64,000 nucleotides of DNA, from NCBI RefSeq assembly GCF_025961225.1, contig NZ_JAOQNG010000001.1, positions 1,662,501 through 1,726,500 of the forward strand, given 5' to 3'. This DNA comes from Azospirillum canadense (GTDB lineage: Bacteria; Pseudomonadota; Alphaproteobacteria; Azospirillales; Azospirillaceae). Below the pieces are notes generated by a model. The model saw nothing but the letters and a program-made list of their open reading frames with translations. It ran no database searches and was not told the origin of the DNA. The position numbers and the translations under genes are program-made. Of this stretch, positions 17,486 to 24,588 are shown one piece after another (the first letter of the stretch is position 1; each line of letters begins with the position of its first letter).

Positions 17486-18007
17486 ATGATCGTCCGCGAT
17501 AGCCGTCCCGAGGATGTTGAGCGCATCCACGCCATCTACGCCCACCACGTGCTGACCGGTTCGGCGTCCTTCGAGGAGGTGCCGCCCGACGCCGTGGAAC
17601 TTGGGCGGCGGCGCTTGGATGTGCTCGATCGCGGATTGCCCTACGTGATCGCGGAGATCGACGGAAAGGCCGCCGGATACGCCTACGCCGGGCCGTACCG
17701 GCTGCGCGCCGCTTATCGCTTTACGGTGGAGGATTCGATCTACATCGACCCGGCCTTCATCGGGCGTGGCCTGGGGCGGGCGCTGCTGGAAACGGTGATC
17801 GAGCGCTGCACGCTGGCTGGGTGCCGCCAGATGGTCGCGGTGATCGGTGACAGCGCCAATGAATCCTCCATCGGCCTGCACCGCCAACTGGGATTCGAGC
17901 CTGCGGGTGTTCTCAAATCGGTTGGATTCAAATTCGGCCGTTGGGTTGACAGCGTCCTGATGCAACGCCCCCTCGGCACCGGCGACGCAACTCGTCCGAA
18001 CGGATAG
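17486..18007 (+). CDS. GNAT acetyltransferase, phosphinothricin/methionine-sulfoximine type
   Basis: The 173-residue protein matches the PAT/MnaT subfamily of GNAT enzymes, which acetylate the amino group of phosphinothricin, methionine sulfoximine or methionine sulfone. Signature parts are RPEDVERIHAIYAHHVLTGSASFEE, the Y-R-L-R-A-A-Y-R-F-T-V-E-D block, the acetyl-CoA motif GRGLGRALLE, and the C-terminal IGLHRQLGFEPAGVLKSVGFKFG. The ATG at 17486 is the first start compatible with the family. The frame is open upstream without similarity. The hairpin at 18022-18051 lies just past the stop and could serve as a weak plus-strand terminator too. Confidence 0.9.
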   Translation: MIVRDSRPEDVERIHAIYAHHVLTGSASFEEVPPDAVELGRRRLDVLDRGLPYVIAEIDGKAAGYAYAGPYRLRAAYRFTVEDSIYIDPAFIGRGLGRALLETVIERCTLAGCRQMVAVIGDSANESSIGLHRQLGFEPAGVLKSVGFKFGRWVDSVLMQRPLGTGDATRPNG

Positions 18008-18021
18008 GGAAGGGGAACAAT

Positions 18022-18051
18022 AAAAAGGGCCGTTGGAAGAACCAACGGCCC
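18022..18051 (-). terminator. Rho-independent terminator on the minus strand
   Basis: A 10-bp stem (18027-18036 paired with 18042-18051, GGGCCGTTGG) closes a 5-base loop. On the minus strand it is followed by five T residues (18026-18022). It is 166 bp past the mucR stop, beyond mucR's own hairpin, so it may serve a separate short transcript. Confidence 0.8.
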
Positions 18052-18163
18052 AAGTTTGGGAGGAAACGTTCCAGAGGCGTATGAGGAAAGTCTATGCCGC
18101 GCTGCACAATGGAGCCATAGGCAGAATGTCGCAGATGAGGCATCGCCACCCCTGAAACGGCAA
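18022..18163 (-). ncRNA. Candidate small RNA between two minus-strand hairpins
   Basis: The roughly 110-bp stretch between the mucR hairpin (18164-18188) and the stronger terminator (18022-18051) has no convincing coding content, yet ends in a textbook terminator. Either the mucR mRNA has a long 3' UTR or a processed or independent small RNA ends here. No promoter was identified. Confidence 0.2.
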
Positions 18164-18188
18164 CGGGCGCACCCATGAGGTGCGCCCG
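18164..18188 (-). terminator. Hairpin following mucR
   Basis: Arms 18164-18173 and 18179-18188 (CGGGCGCACC and its complement) form a perfect 10-bp stem with a 5-base loop, 29 bp past the mucR stop. The downstream minus-strand sequence TTGCCGTTTC is only weakly T-rich. Confidence 0.6.
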
Positions 18189-18217
18189 CGAAGACCGGCC
18201 CGGCAAAGGCGAGGACG

Positions 18218-18628
18218 TCAGTCCTGCGTCACGCGCTTGCGGCCGAGCCCGAGCTTGGTGGCCATTTCCGACCGCGCCTTGGCGTAGTTCGGCGCGACCA
18301 TCGGATATTCCGCCGGAAGGTTCCACTTCACGCGGTATTCGTCCGGGGTCATGTCGTAGACGGTCTTCAGATGGCGCTTCAGCATCTTCAGCTTCTTGCC
18401 ATCCTCCAGGCACACGATGTAGTCCGGCGTCACCGACTTCTTGATCGGCACGGCGGGCTCAAGCGCGGCCTTGGCCGGCGTGGCCTTTTCCTCGCCCAGG
18501 CCGCGGAAAGCCGTCTGGACGTTGTTGATCAGCGACGGCAGGTCGCCGACCGACACGGTGTTGTTGCCGACATAGGCAGCAACGACCTTTGCGGTCAGTT
18601 CCTGCAGTTCCGAAGATTCCATGGACAT
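18218..18628 (-). CDS. MucR/Ros-family transcriptional regulator with altered zinc site
   Basis: A 136-residue regulator of the MucR/Ros family, which control exopolysaccharide, motility and symbiosis or virulence genes in alphaproteobacteria. The N-terminal part (residues 1-45) matches the oligomerising region and residues 70-125 the DNA-binding domain (IVCLEDGKKLKMLKRHL then MTPDEYRVKWNLPAEYPMVAPNYA). In Ros the zinc is held by C-x2-C and two histidines. Here C73 and H86 remain, the second Cys position is D76 (common in MucR), and the position of the second His is occupied by V90-Y91. It therefore probably binds zinc weakly or not at all. It lies 58 bp downstream of the HU gene on the same strand and may be co-transcribed. 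Confidence 0.9.
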   Translation of the reverse strand: MSMESSELQELTAKVVAAYVGNNTVSVGDLPSLINNVQTAFRGLGEEKATPAKAALEPAVPIKKSVTPDYIVCLEDGKKLKMLKRHLKTVYDMTPDEYRVKWNLPAEYPMVAPNYAKARSEMATKLGLGRKRVTQD

Positions 18629-18686
18629 TGCGGCGCTCCGTCGCGATCCGATGTGGCGTGGTCCGGTTGGGCTTGATCCGGTTTGG

Positions 18687-18962
18687 TCAGTCGTTCACCG
18701 CGTCGCGCAACTGCTTGGCCGGCTTGAACTTCGGCGCCTTGGAGGCGGCGATCTTCACGACGTCGCCCGTGCGCGGGTTGCGGCCCTCGCGGGCGGCGCG
18801 CTCGGCAACCTCGAAGATGCCGAAGCCGGCCAGACGAACTTCCTCACCACGGCCCAGAGCCGACGAAATGCCTTCGAACACCGACTGAACGACCTTGGCG
18901 GCTTCGGTCTTCTTGATGCCCGCGCTGGTCGCGACGGTTTCGATGAGTTCGGCCTGGTTCAT
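18687..18962 (-). CDS. HU-family DNA-binding protein
   Basis: A 91-residue histone-like protein. The start MNQAELIETVATSAGIKKTE, the central LAGFGIFEV and the DNA-intercalating arm (EGRNPRTGDVVKIAASKAPKFKPAKQLRDAV) are diagnostic. RNPRTG contains the conserved proline. The sequence reads as HU rather than IHF: it lacks the IHF-specific residues I would expect in the arm, but the distinction is not certain. AAGGAG precedes the ATG by seven bases. The mucR-like gene follows at 58 bp with no terminator between. Confidence 0.93.
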   Translation of the reverse strand: MNQAELIETVATSAGIKKTEAAKVVQSVFEGISSALGRGEEVRLAGFGIFEVAERAAREGRNPRTGDVVKIAASKAPKFKPAKQLRDAVND

Positions 18963-19325
18963 TGGACAACTCCTTGGGCTCGTTTGATTGAGGAATTTTC
19001 CGTGTTATTGGCAGAAGGAAACCATCGGCACAAGAGCGAAGCCAGGAAAAGCAACCGTAAGTGTTTTCGTGCCGCCGAATTCTTGCAAGAACTGTGGCCC
19101 GGATGCATCAAGCCGCCCAGGTCGCCATACCCCCGGCTGCGCGGTGCACCGCGACGCGCCCGGAAACCGCACGACTCGCGACCGTCCGGGGCTTGAACCG
19201 GGGCTCAAGCACACCACCTCGAAGGCGTTCGGGTCCGGGCCCCTCTGGCGGCTGAGGCGTCAGCCGCGATGTCGGACACCTCTTGAATCCACTGCAGACG
19301 CAGCGCAATCAAGCGGGTCCTTTCC
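18963..19325. other. Divergent intergenic region between HU and terC
   Basis: This 363-bp region holds the HU ribosome site at its left end. TerC genes are sometimes controlled by the manganese (yybP-ykoY) riboswitch; I looked for its conserved helix and did not find it. Short GC-rich direct repeats occur around 19185-19210 (CCGGGG words). No gene or tRNA was supported. Confidence 0.4.
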
Positions 19326-20318
19326 ATGGATTCCCTCCTGAGCCTTGTCCTCTTCGATTTTATGGGAAAGCCGGCCTGGCTGTGGCTTTCCTTTCTGGGC
19401 ATCGTGCTTGTCCTGCTTGCCTTCGACCTCGGCGTGCTGAACCGCCGCGACCACGAGATCGGCGTCAAGGAAAGCCTCCGCCTGTCGGCCTTCTACATCA
19501 CCGTCGCCCTGCTGTTCGGCGGCTGGGTCTGGTGGTCCATGGGCGAGACGGCGGCGGTCCAGTACTACACAGGCTTCTTCATCGAGAAGAGCCTGTCGCT
19601 GGACAACGTCTTCGTCATCTCGCTCATCTTCAGCTACTTCGCCGTACCGCGGGACCTTCAGCACCGGGTGCTGTTCTGGGGCATCCTGGGCGTGATCGTC
19701 CTGCGCGGCCTGATGATCGGCGCCGGTGCCGCGCTGGTCAGCGAGTTCCACTGGGTCCTCTACGTCTTCGGGGCGTTCCTGCTGGTCACGGGCGTGAAGA
19801 TGCTGTTCGCCGTGGACCAGGAGCCCGACATCGCGGGCAACCCGGCGCTGCGCTTCCTGCGCCGTCACCTGCGCATCACCGACGGCTTTCGCGGCCATCG
19901 CTTCTTCGTCCGGGAGCCGGTGACGGCCGGCGGACCGCCGCTGCTGGCGGCCACGCCGCTGTTCCTGGCATTGATGATGATCGAGTTCGCCGACCTGATC
20001 TTCGCGGTCGACAGCGTGCCGGCGATCTTCGCGATCACCACCGATCCCTACATCGTCTACACCAGCAACATCTTCGCCATCCTCGGCCTGCGCGCCCTGT
20101 ATTTCGCGCTGGCGGCGATGGTGCACCGGTTCCGTTATCTGAAATACGCGCTGGCCCTGGTGCTGGTCTTCATCGGCGGCAAGATCTTCTACACGCAGTT
20201 TTTCGGAAAGCCGGATCCGCTGCTCTCGCTTGGCGTGACGCTGGGCCTGATCGCCGGCGGCGTCGTGGTCTCGCTGCTGAAGACCCGCAGCGAAGCCCGG
20301 CACGCCGCGGCCGAGTGA
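19326..20318 (+). CDS. TerC/Alx-family integral membrane protein
   Basis: A 330-residue polytopic membrane protein of the TerC family, whose members (TerC, Alx, MeeY) are linked to tellurite resistance, alkaline response and manganese export. Key acidic membrane motifs are present: FDLGVLN near residue 37, the EKSLSLDNVFV block, and EFADLIFAVDSVPAIFAIT with the conserved aspartates, followed by NIFAILGLRALYF. About nine hydrophobic helices are visible. Family knowledge suggests manganese efflux, possibly to metallate exported enzymes. The ATG at 19326 has no strong ribosome site. It converges on the HAD phosphatase gene. Confidence 0.92.
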   Translation: MDSLLSLVLFDFMGKPAWLWLSFLGIVLVLLAFDLGVLNRRDHEIGVKESLRLSAFYITVALLFGGWVWWSMGETAAVQYYTGFFIEKSLSLDNVFVISLIFSYFAVPRDLQHRVLFWGILGVIVLRGLMIGAGAALVSEFHWVLYVFGAFLLVTGVKMLFAVDQEPDIAGNPALRFLRRHLRITDGFRGHRFFVREPVTAGGPPLLAATPLFLALMMIEFADLIFAVDSVPAIFAITTDPYIVYTSNIFAILGLRALYFALAAMVHRFRYLKYALALVLVFIGGKIFYTQFFGKPDPLLSLGVTLGLIAGGVVVSLLKTRSEARHAAAE

Positions 20319-20363
20319 ACGCCGGTGTTGGGGGAGGGGGTCGAAAGGCCCCCTCGGTCGGAC

Positions 20364-20831
20364 TCACCCGGCGAAGCCGAGGCGCTTCAACTCGGCGATG
20401 GACGACTTGGCGCCGCTGTGCAGGACGAACAGGCCGCCCGCGGCCAGCCAGGGCTCCCGCGCCTTTTCCCGGTCGTCGACCAGTACCTTGCCGGGGCCGC
20501 CATACTTGAACTTGTCCTTGGCCATGCAGGTGATGACGCGGACGTGCGAGCCCAGCATGTGGGCGACCCAGCGCCGCTTCTGCTCCGGCGCCCAGGACCC
20601 GAGCGGCAAGCCGGTGAGGATCACCGGCTCGAACGGCTCGCAGAACCGCCACAGATCCTGCGCGTCGTGCATGAACTCCAGCGTGCCGAAGAAGTCGGGA
20701 TGGCGGGACAGCTCGCGCCACATCACCTTCATCGACAACTCCTCCGGCCGCTTGCCGGTGACCGCCTTCACGCCACGGTCGAAATCGGCCAGCACCCCGT
20801 CGAGGTCGAGAAACAACTCAAGCGTCGCCAT
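20364..20831 (-). CDS. HAD-superfamily 5'-nucleotidase-like protein
   Basis: A 155-residue protein with the HAD motif I FLDLDGVLADFDRG (nucleophile D9, acid/base D11) directly at the N-terminus, a motif II threonine in VILTGLP, and a motif III/IV region (KDKFKYGGPGKVLVDDRE). The arrangement resembles the 5'(3')-deoxyribonucleotidase (NT5C) branch, so hydrolysis of a nucleoside monophosphate is likely, but the substrate is not proven. The ATG at 20831 fits the family start. It diverges from the pyruvyl-transferase gene with an 88-bp gap. Confidence 0.85.
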   Translation of the reverse strand: MATLELFLDLDGVLADFDRGVKAVTGKRPEELSMKVMWRELSRHPDFFGTLEFMHDAQDLWRFCEPFEPVILTGLPLGSWAPEQKRRWVAHMLGSHVRVITCMAKDKFKYGGPGKVLVDDREKAREPWLAAGGLFVLHSGAKSSIAELKRLGFAG

Positions 20832-20919
20832 CAGCTTTCCTTCCTCCGGTGGGCGAAACCATAGCGGCCTCGGGGAACCTTCGCCAGCCGGTCAGGTTGC
20901 TCGCCAAACGGGGGGCACC

Positions 20920-22017
20920 ATGACGGTCATCGGCATTTCAGGGTCCTACGGGGGGCTTAACCTCGGGGACGAAGCGATTCTCACATCCGCGGTGGAGCAG
21001 CTGCGGGCGACGGTCCCGGGCGTGGAGGTGGTGGTCTTCACCCGCAACGCCCCGCACACCCGCGCCAACCACACGGTGGACCGGGTGTTGAACCCCCGCG
21101 AGGCGATGCGCGACGAGATCACGCCGGAGGTGGAGCGGCTCGACCTCCTGCTGCTCGGCGGCGGCGGGATCCTCTACGACAGCGAGGCGCAGACCTACCT
21201 GCGGGAGGTCACCATCGCTCAACGGCTGGGCATCCCGACCTACACCTACGCCATCGGCGTGGGCCCGCTGAAGGACCGGGTCGAACGCGACGCCGTCCGC
21301 GAGGGGCTGGACCGCATGGCCGGCATCACGGTGCGCGAGCAAAGCGCCAAGCGGCTCATCGAGGAGATCGGCGTCCATGTTCCGGTGACCGTCACTGCCG
21401 ACCCGGCCCTGCTGCTGACGTCGGAGCCCTTCACCGACGCCATGCTGGCGGAAGCCGGCATCCCGCGCGACCGACCGCTGGTCGGCTTCTCGGTGCGCGA
21501 ACAGGGGGCTGCCGCTCCGGAACTGTCGGAGGCGGCCTACCACCAGCTTCTGGCGGAGGCGGCGGACTACATCGTCGAACGGTTCAGCGCGGACGTCGTC
21601 TTCGTGCCCATGGAGCGCGCCGACGTGCGGGAGGCGCACCGCGTCGTCGGGCGCATGACCCTGCCGGAACGCGCCCACCTGCTGAAATACCGCTACGCGC
21701 CGCGGCAGATCATCGGCCTGATGGAGCATTTCCAAATGGCCGTCGGCATGCGGCTGCATTTCCTGATCTTCGCCGCGATCACCGGCACGCCGCTGATCGC
21801 GCTGCCCTACGCGTCGAAGGTCTATGACTTCCTGACCTCGCTGGGGTTGGAGCCGCGGGCGACCGTGGCCCACACCACCGCGGGGACCTTCCTGGCCGAT
21901 CTCGACCGGCTGTGGGACCACCGGGCGGAGCAGACGTCGCTGCTCCGCGACCGGCTGCCGGTCCTGCAGGACCGCGCCCGCAGCACGGCGTCTCTTGCCG
22001 TCAAGGTCGTGCGGTAG
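20920..22017 (+). CDS. Polysaccharide pyruvyl transferase family protein
   Basis: The 365-residue protein matches the CsaB/WcaK superfamily, which transfer pyruvate from PEP as a ketal onto sugars of envelope polymers. Visible are the start GSYGGLNLGDEAILTSAVEQL, the glycine-rich LLLLGGGGILYD, TYTYAIGVGPLKD, ITVREQSAKRL, a GFSVREQG segment, and AVGMRLHFLIFAAITGTPLIALPYASKV near the C-terminus containing the conserved H. An unrelated upstream in-frame stretch is ignored; the ATG at 20920 directly follows GGGGGGCACC. The gene is not in a polysaccharide cluster; its only same-strand partner is the FAD oxidoreductase 29 bp downstream. Confidence 0.88.
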   Translation: MTVIGISGSYGGLNLGDEAILTSAVEQLRATVPGVEVVVFTRNAPHTRANHTVDRVLNPREAMRDEITPEVERLDLLLLGGGGILYDSEAQTYLREVTIAQRLGIPTYTYAIGVGPLKDRVERDAVREGLDRMAGITVREQSAKRLIEEIGVHVPVTVTADPALLLTSEPFTDAMLAEAGIPRDRPLVGFSVREQGAAAPELSEAAYHQLLAEAADYIVERFSADVVFVPMERADVREAHRVVGRMTLPERAHLLKYRYAPRQIIGLMEHFQMAVGMRLHFLIFAAITGTPLIALPYASKVYDFLTSLGLEPRATVAHTTAGTFLADLDRLWDHRAEQTSLLRDRLPVLQDRARSTASLAVKVVR

Positions 22018-22046
22018 GGAGGAAGAACGTCCGAAAGGAGAATGGA

Positions 22047-23471
22047 GTGCCAGTCCTGAAACGGCCGGCCAAGCCGGAATCCATCACGCTTCCGCCCCGC
22101 CGCGCGACCAAGGTGGCGCGCTGCCAGGTCCTGGTCGTCGGGGGCGGTCCCGCCGGAATCGGCGCCGCCATCGGGGCGGCCCAGTCCGGCGCCGACACGA
22201 TCCTGGTGGAACGCTACGGCTTCCTGGGCGGCAACGCCACCGTGGCCCTGGTGATGCCCTGGATGAGCTTCTACACGCAGCGCGGCTCGGTCGCGGTGGT
22301 GGACAACACCCGGCTGATGCCGCAGGACCACGGGCCGGGCGAGCCCGTCGTGGGTGGGGCGCTGGCGGTGATCCTGGGGCGGCTCTACGCCAGCGGCGGC
22401 GCCGTCCCGCCGTCGCCGGACACCGGCTTCACCGTGCCCTTCGATCCGGAGGTGCTGAAGATCACCGCCCAGGAGATCCTGGACGAAGCGGGGGTGCAGG
22501 TGCTGCTGCACGCCTTCGCCTCGACCGTTCTGGGGGAGGCGGGCAAGCCGAACGCGGTGGTGTTCGAGACGAAATCCGGCCCGGTGGTGATCGAGGCCGA
22601 CTGCATCGTGGACTGCACCGGCGACGGCGACATCGCCGCGCTGGCCGGCTGCGACTACGAGGTCGGGCGGGAGGAGGACGGGCTGACCCAGCCCATGACC
22701 CTGATGTTCCGCATGGTCGGCTTCGACCATAACGCCTTTTCCGACTTCGTCCGGCAGAACCCGACCCAGTGGCGCGGCGTCCACGGCCTGTGGGATCTCG
22801 TCTCTAAGGCCACGGCCAACGGCGACCTGAACCTGGCGCGGGAGGACATCCTGTTCTTCGCGACCACCCATCCGGGGGAGATCGCGGCGAACTGCACGCG
22901 CGTCACCGGCGTGCTCGGCACCGATGTCTTCGACCTCACCTGCGCGGAGTGGGAAAGCCACCGGCAGGCTGCCCAGATCGCCAATTTCCTCCGGAAATAT
23001 GTTCCGGGCTTCGCCGACGCCTATGGGTGCCAGACCGGTACGGCCATCGGCATCCGCGAGACGCGGCGGATCGTGGGCGAGTATTCCATGACCGTGGACG
23101 ACGTCCTGGGCGCCCGGAAGTTCGACGACGCGATCGCCCGCGGCACCTACCCCGTGGACATCCACAGCCCGACCGGTCGCGGCACGGTGCTGAGGCGCGT
23201 GCCGTCCGGCGAGTGGTACGAGGTGCCGATGCGCTCGCTGCTGCCCAAGGGGGTGGACAACCTGCTGGTCGCCGGCCGCTGCATTTCCGGCAGCCACGAG
23301 GCGCACTCCTCCTACCGCGTGACGCCGACCTGCATGGCGACGGGACAGGCCGCCGGGGTCTGCGCCGCCATGGCGTCGCGACGCGGCGAGCGTCCGCGCG
23401 ACATCCCGGTCGGCGCCGTGCAACGGGAACTGCTGCGCCAGGGCGCGTTGCTGCGCGATCCGGGGGCGTGA
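22047..23471 (+). CDS. FAD-dependent oxidoreductase (FAD_oxidored type)
   Basis: A 474-residue flavoprotein. The Rossmann dinucleotide site is VLVVGGGPAGIGAAIGAA near residues 28-45, followed by the adenine-binding acidic end LVERYGFLGGNAT. The second FAD contact is DCTGDGDIAA and the C-terminal one GVDNLLVAGRCISGSHEAHSSYR. This is the pattern of the FAD_oxidored family, members of which often have unknown substrates. The GTG at 22047 is preceded by AAAGGAG. It lies 29 bp after the pyruvyl-transferase gene and is probably co-transcribed; a joint role in modifying a glycan or small molecule is speculation. Confidence 0.87.
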   Translation: MPVLKRPAKPESITLPPRRATKVARCQVLVVGGGPAGIGAAIGAAQSGADTILVERYGFLGGNATVALVMPWMSFYTQRGSVAVVDNTRLMPQDHGPGEPVVGGALAVILGRLYASGGAVPPSPDTGFTVPFDPEVLKITAQEILDEAGVQVLLHAFASTVLGEAGKPNAVVFETKSGPVVIEADCIVDCTGDGDIAALAGCDYEVGREEDGLTQPMTLMFRMVGFDHNAFSDFVRQNPTQWRGVHGLWDLVSKATANGDLNLAREDILFFATTHPGEIAANCTRVTGVLGTDVFDLTCAEWESHRQAAQIANFLRKYVPGFADAYGCQTGTAIGIRETRRIVGEYSMTVDDVLGARKFDDAIARGTYPVDIHSPTGRGTVLRRVPSGEWYEVPMRSLLPKGVDNLLVAGRCISGSHEAHSSYRVTPTCMATGQAAGVCAAMASRRGERPRDIPVGAVQRELLRQGALLRDPGA

Positions 23472-23505
23472 AGCTGGGCGCGAAATTGGGCGGTGACGGC
23501 GCGCG

Positions 23506-24552
23506 CTACTTGCGCTCCCACACCTTGGTTTCGATGTAGCGGTTGGCGAGGAAGCGGTAGGTCTGCTTCTGAAGCTGTTCGATGGCCATGGAGCGTTCGA
23601 CCGGCGTGCCGTCCCACGCCTGGAGCAGTTCTTCCCACTCCAGCAGTCGGGCGCGCAGGTCGTCGCGGATCTTGCGGATGAAGCGCACGGTGGTCTCGAA
23701 GGCCTTCAGCGCGCCGAAAATCTCGCCGGTCTGCGCGTCGGCCTGTTCGAAGATGGCGTCGTACTCCTTCACCGGCTTGCGCAGAAGCCCCTGCATGCGG
23801 GCGATCTCGCTGCAGAAGGTGCGATCCGTCCGGTAGATTTGCGTCAGCTTCGCCAGGTTGTCCCCGATGCCGCGGATGTGGTGGAACCGGTCGCGTAGGG
23901 CTTCGATGTAGGACAGCTCCTGCGCCAGATCGTCGATGCGGTCGGCCAGATACTGCTCGGAATTCTCCTTCAGCCCCAGCTTTTCCGCGATTTCCTTGAA
24001 GGCCGTCTTCACGCGGGTTTTGGTCTGCGGATCCTCGACGACCTGCTCCAACTCATCGGCGTCGACGACGATCATCTCGCTGCCGGTGATCCAGGAGACG
24101 AGCTGCACGGTCAGGCGTCCCTTGGCGATCAGCCGGTGCTTGTCGTCCACCGACCAGGAGGCCCGGCCGTCCAGCAACTCGCCGGGGATCTGCTCCCCCG
24201 GGCGGATCTGCTTCACGAAGTTCAGGCCCTTCGCGACAAGCCCCAGCAGCTTGGAATCGGGGCTCCCGTCGGCGATGTCGAAGGATTCCATCAGCGTGGT
24301 GAAGGAAAGCGCCGCCTTCAGGTCGCCCAGCGTGATCTGCAACACCGGCTGCTTGGTTGCCGGATCGACGAAGAAGAAGGCGCCGGAGATGCTGAAGACC
24401 TTGTGCTGGAAATCGAAATGCGTGTCGCGCATCGACGGGGGAGCCGCCGGCGCAGTGGCAGCGGCCGGCGATGGCGTCGCTCCTTCGGGTGTCGGCGGCG
24501 CAGGGGCGGGCGCCGAGTCAAGGCCGGAGGCGTTTTCGGATGCGTCGGTCAT
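23506..24552 (-). CDS. Conserved-looking protein of unknown function
   Basis: I do not recognise this 348-residue protein. Residues 1-42 are Ala/Pro/Ser-rich and probably disordered. The rest is well structured: a mixed region (FDFQHKVFSISGAFFFVDPATKQPVLQITLGDL) followed by long amphipathic helices with heptad character (roughly residues 175-330, for example DRIDDLAQELSYIEALRDRFHHIRGIGDNLAKL). No signal peptide or membrane helix is seen. Codon use and GC content match the neighbours. A coiled-coil scaffold or cytoplasmic regulator is possible, but no function is claimed. It converges with the FAD oxidoreductase gene. Confidence 0.75.
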   Translation of the reverse strand: MTDASENASGLDSAPAPAPPTPEGATPSPAAATAPAAPPSMRDTHFDFQHKVFSISGAFFFVDPATKQPVLQITLGDLKAALSFTTLMESFDIADGSPDSKLLGLVAKGLNFVKQIRPGEQIPGELLDGRASWSVDDKHRLIAKGRLTVQLVSWITGSEMIVVDADELEQVVEDPQTKTRVKTAFKEIAEKLGLKENSEQYLADRIDDLAQELSYIEALRDRFHHIRGIGDNLAKLTQIYRTDRTFCSEIARMQGLLRKPVKEYDAIFEQADAQTGEIFGALKAFETTVRFIRKIRDDLRARLLEWEELLQAWDGTPVERSMAIEQLQKQTYRFLANRYIETKVWERK

Positions 24553-24588
24553 GCTCGGTAAGGCCGCCGGGATTGTTGAGACGCCAGC

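Noticed and set aside
19171..19215. Possible tRNA T-arm (GGTTCAAGCCCCGG on the minus strand)
   Set aside because: The flanking bases do not pair: the repeated CCCCGG words are direct, not inverted, and no cloverleaf can be drawn.
18963..19325. Possible manganese (yybP-ykoY) riboswitch upstream of terC
   Set aside because: The conserved loop sequences and paired arms of that riboswitch could not be found.
20334..20355. Possible bidirectional terminator between terC and the HAD gene
   Set aside because: A 7-bp GAGGGGG/CCCCCTC stem exists but there is no T-tract on either strand, so it was left out of the feature list.
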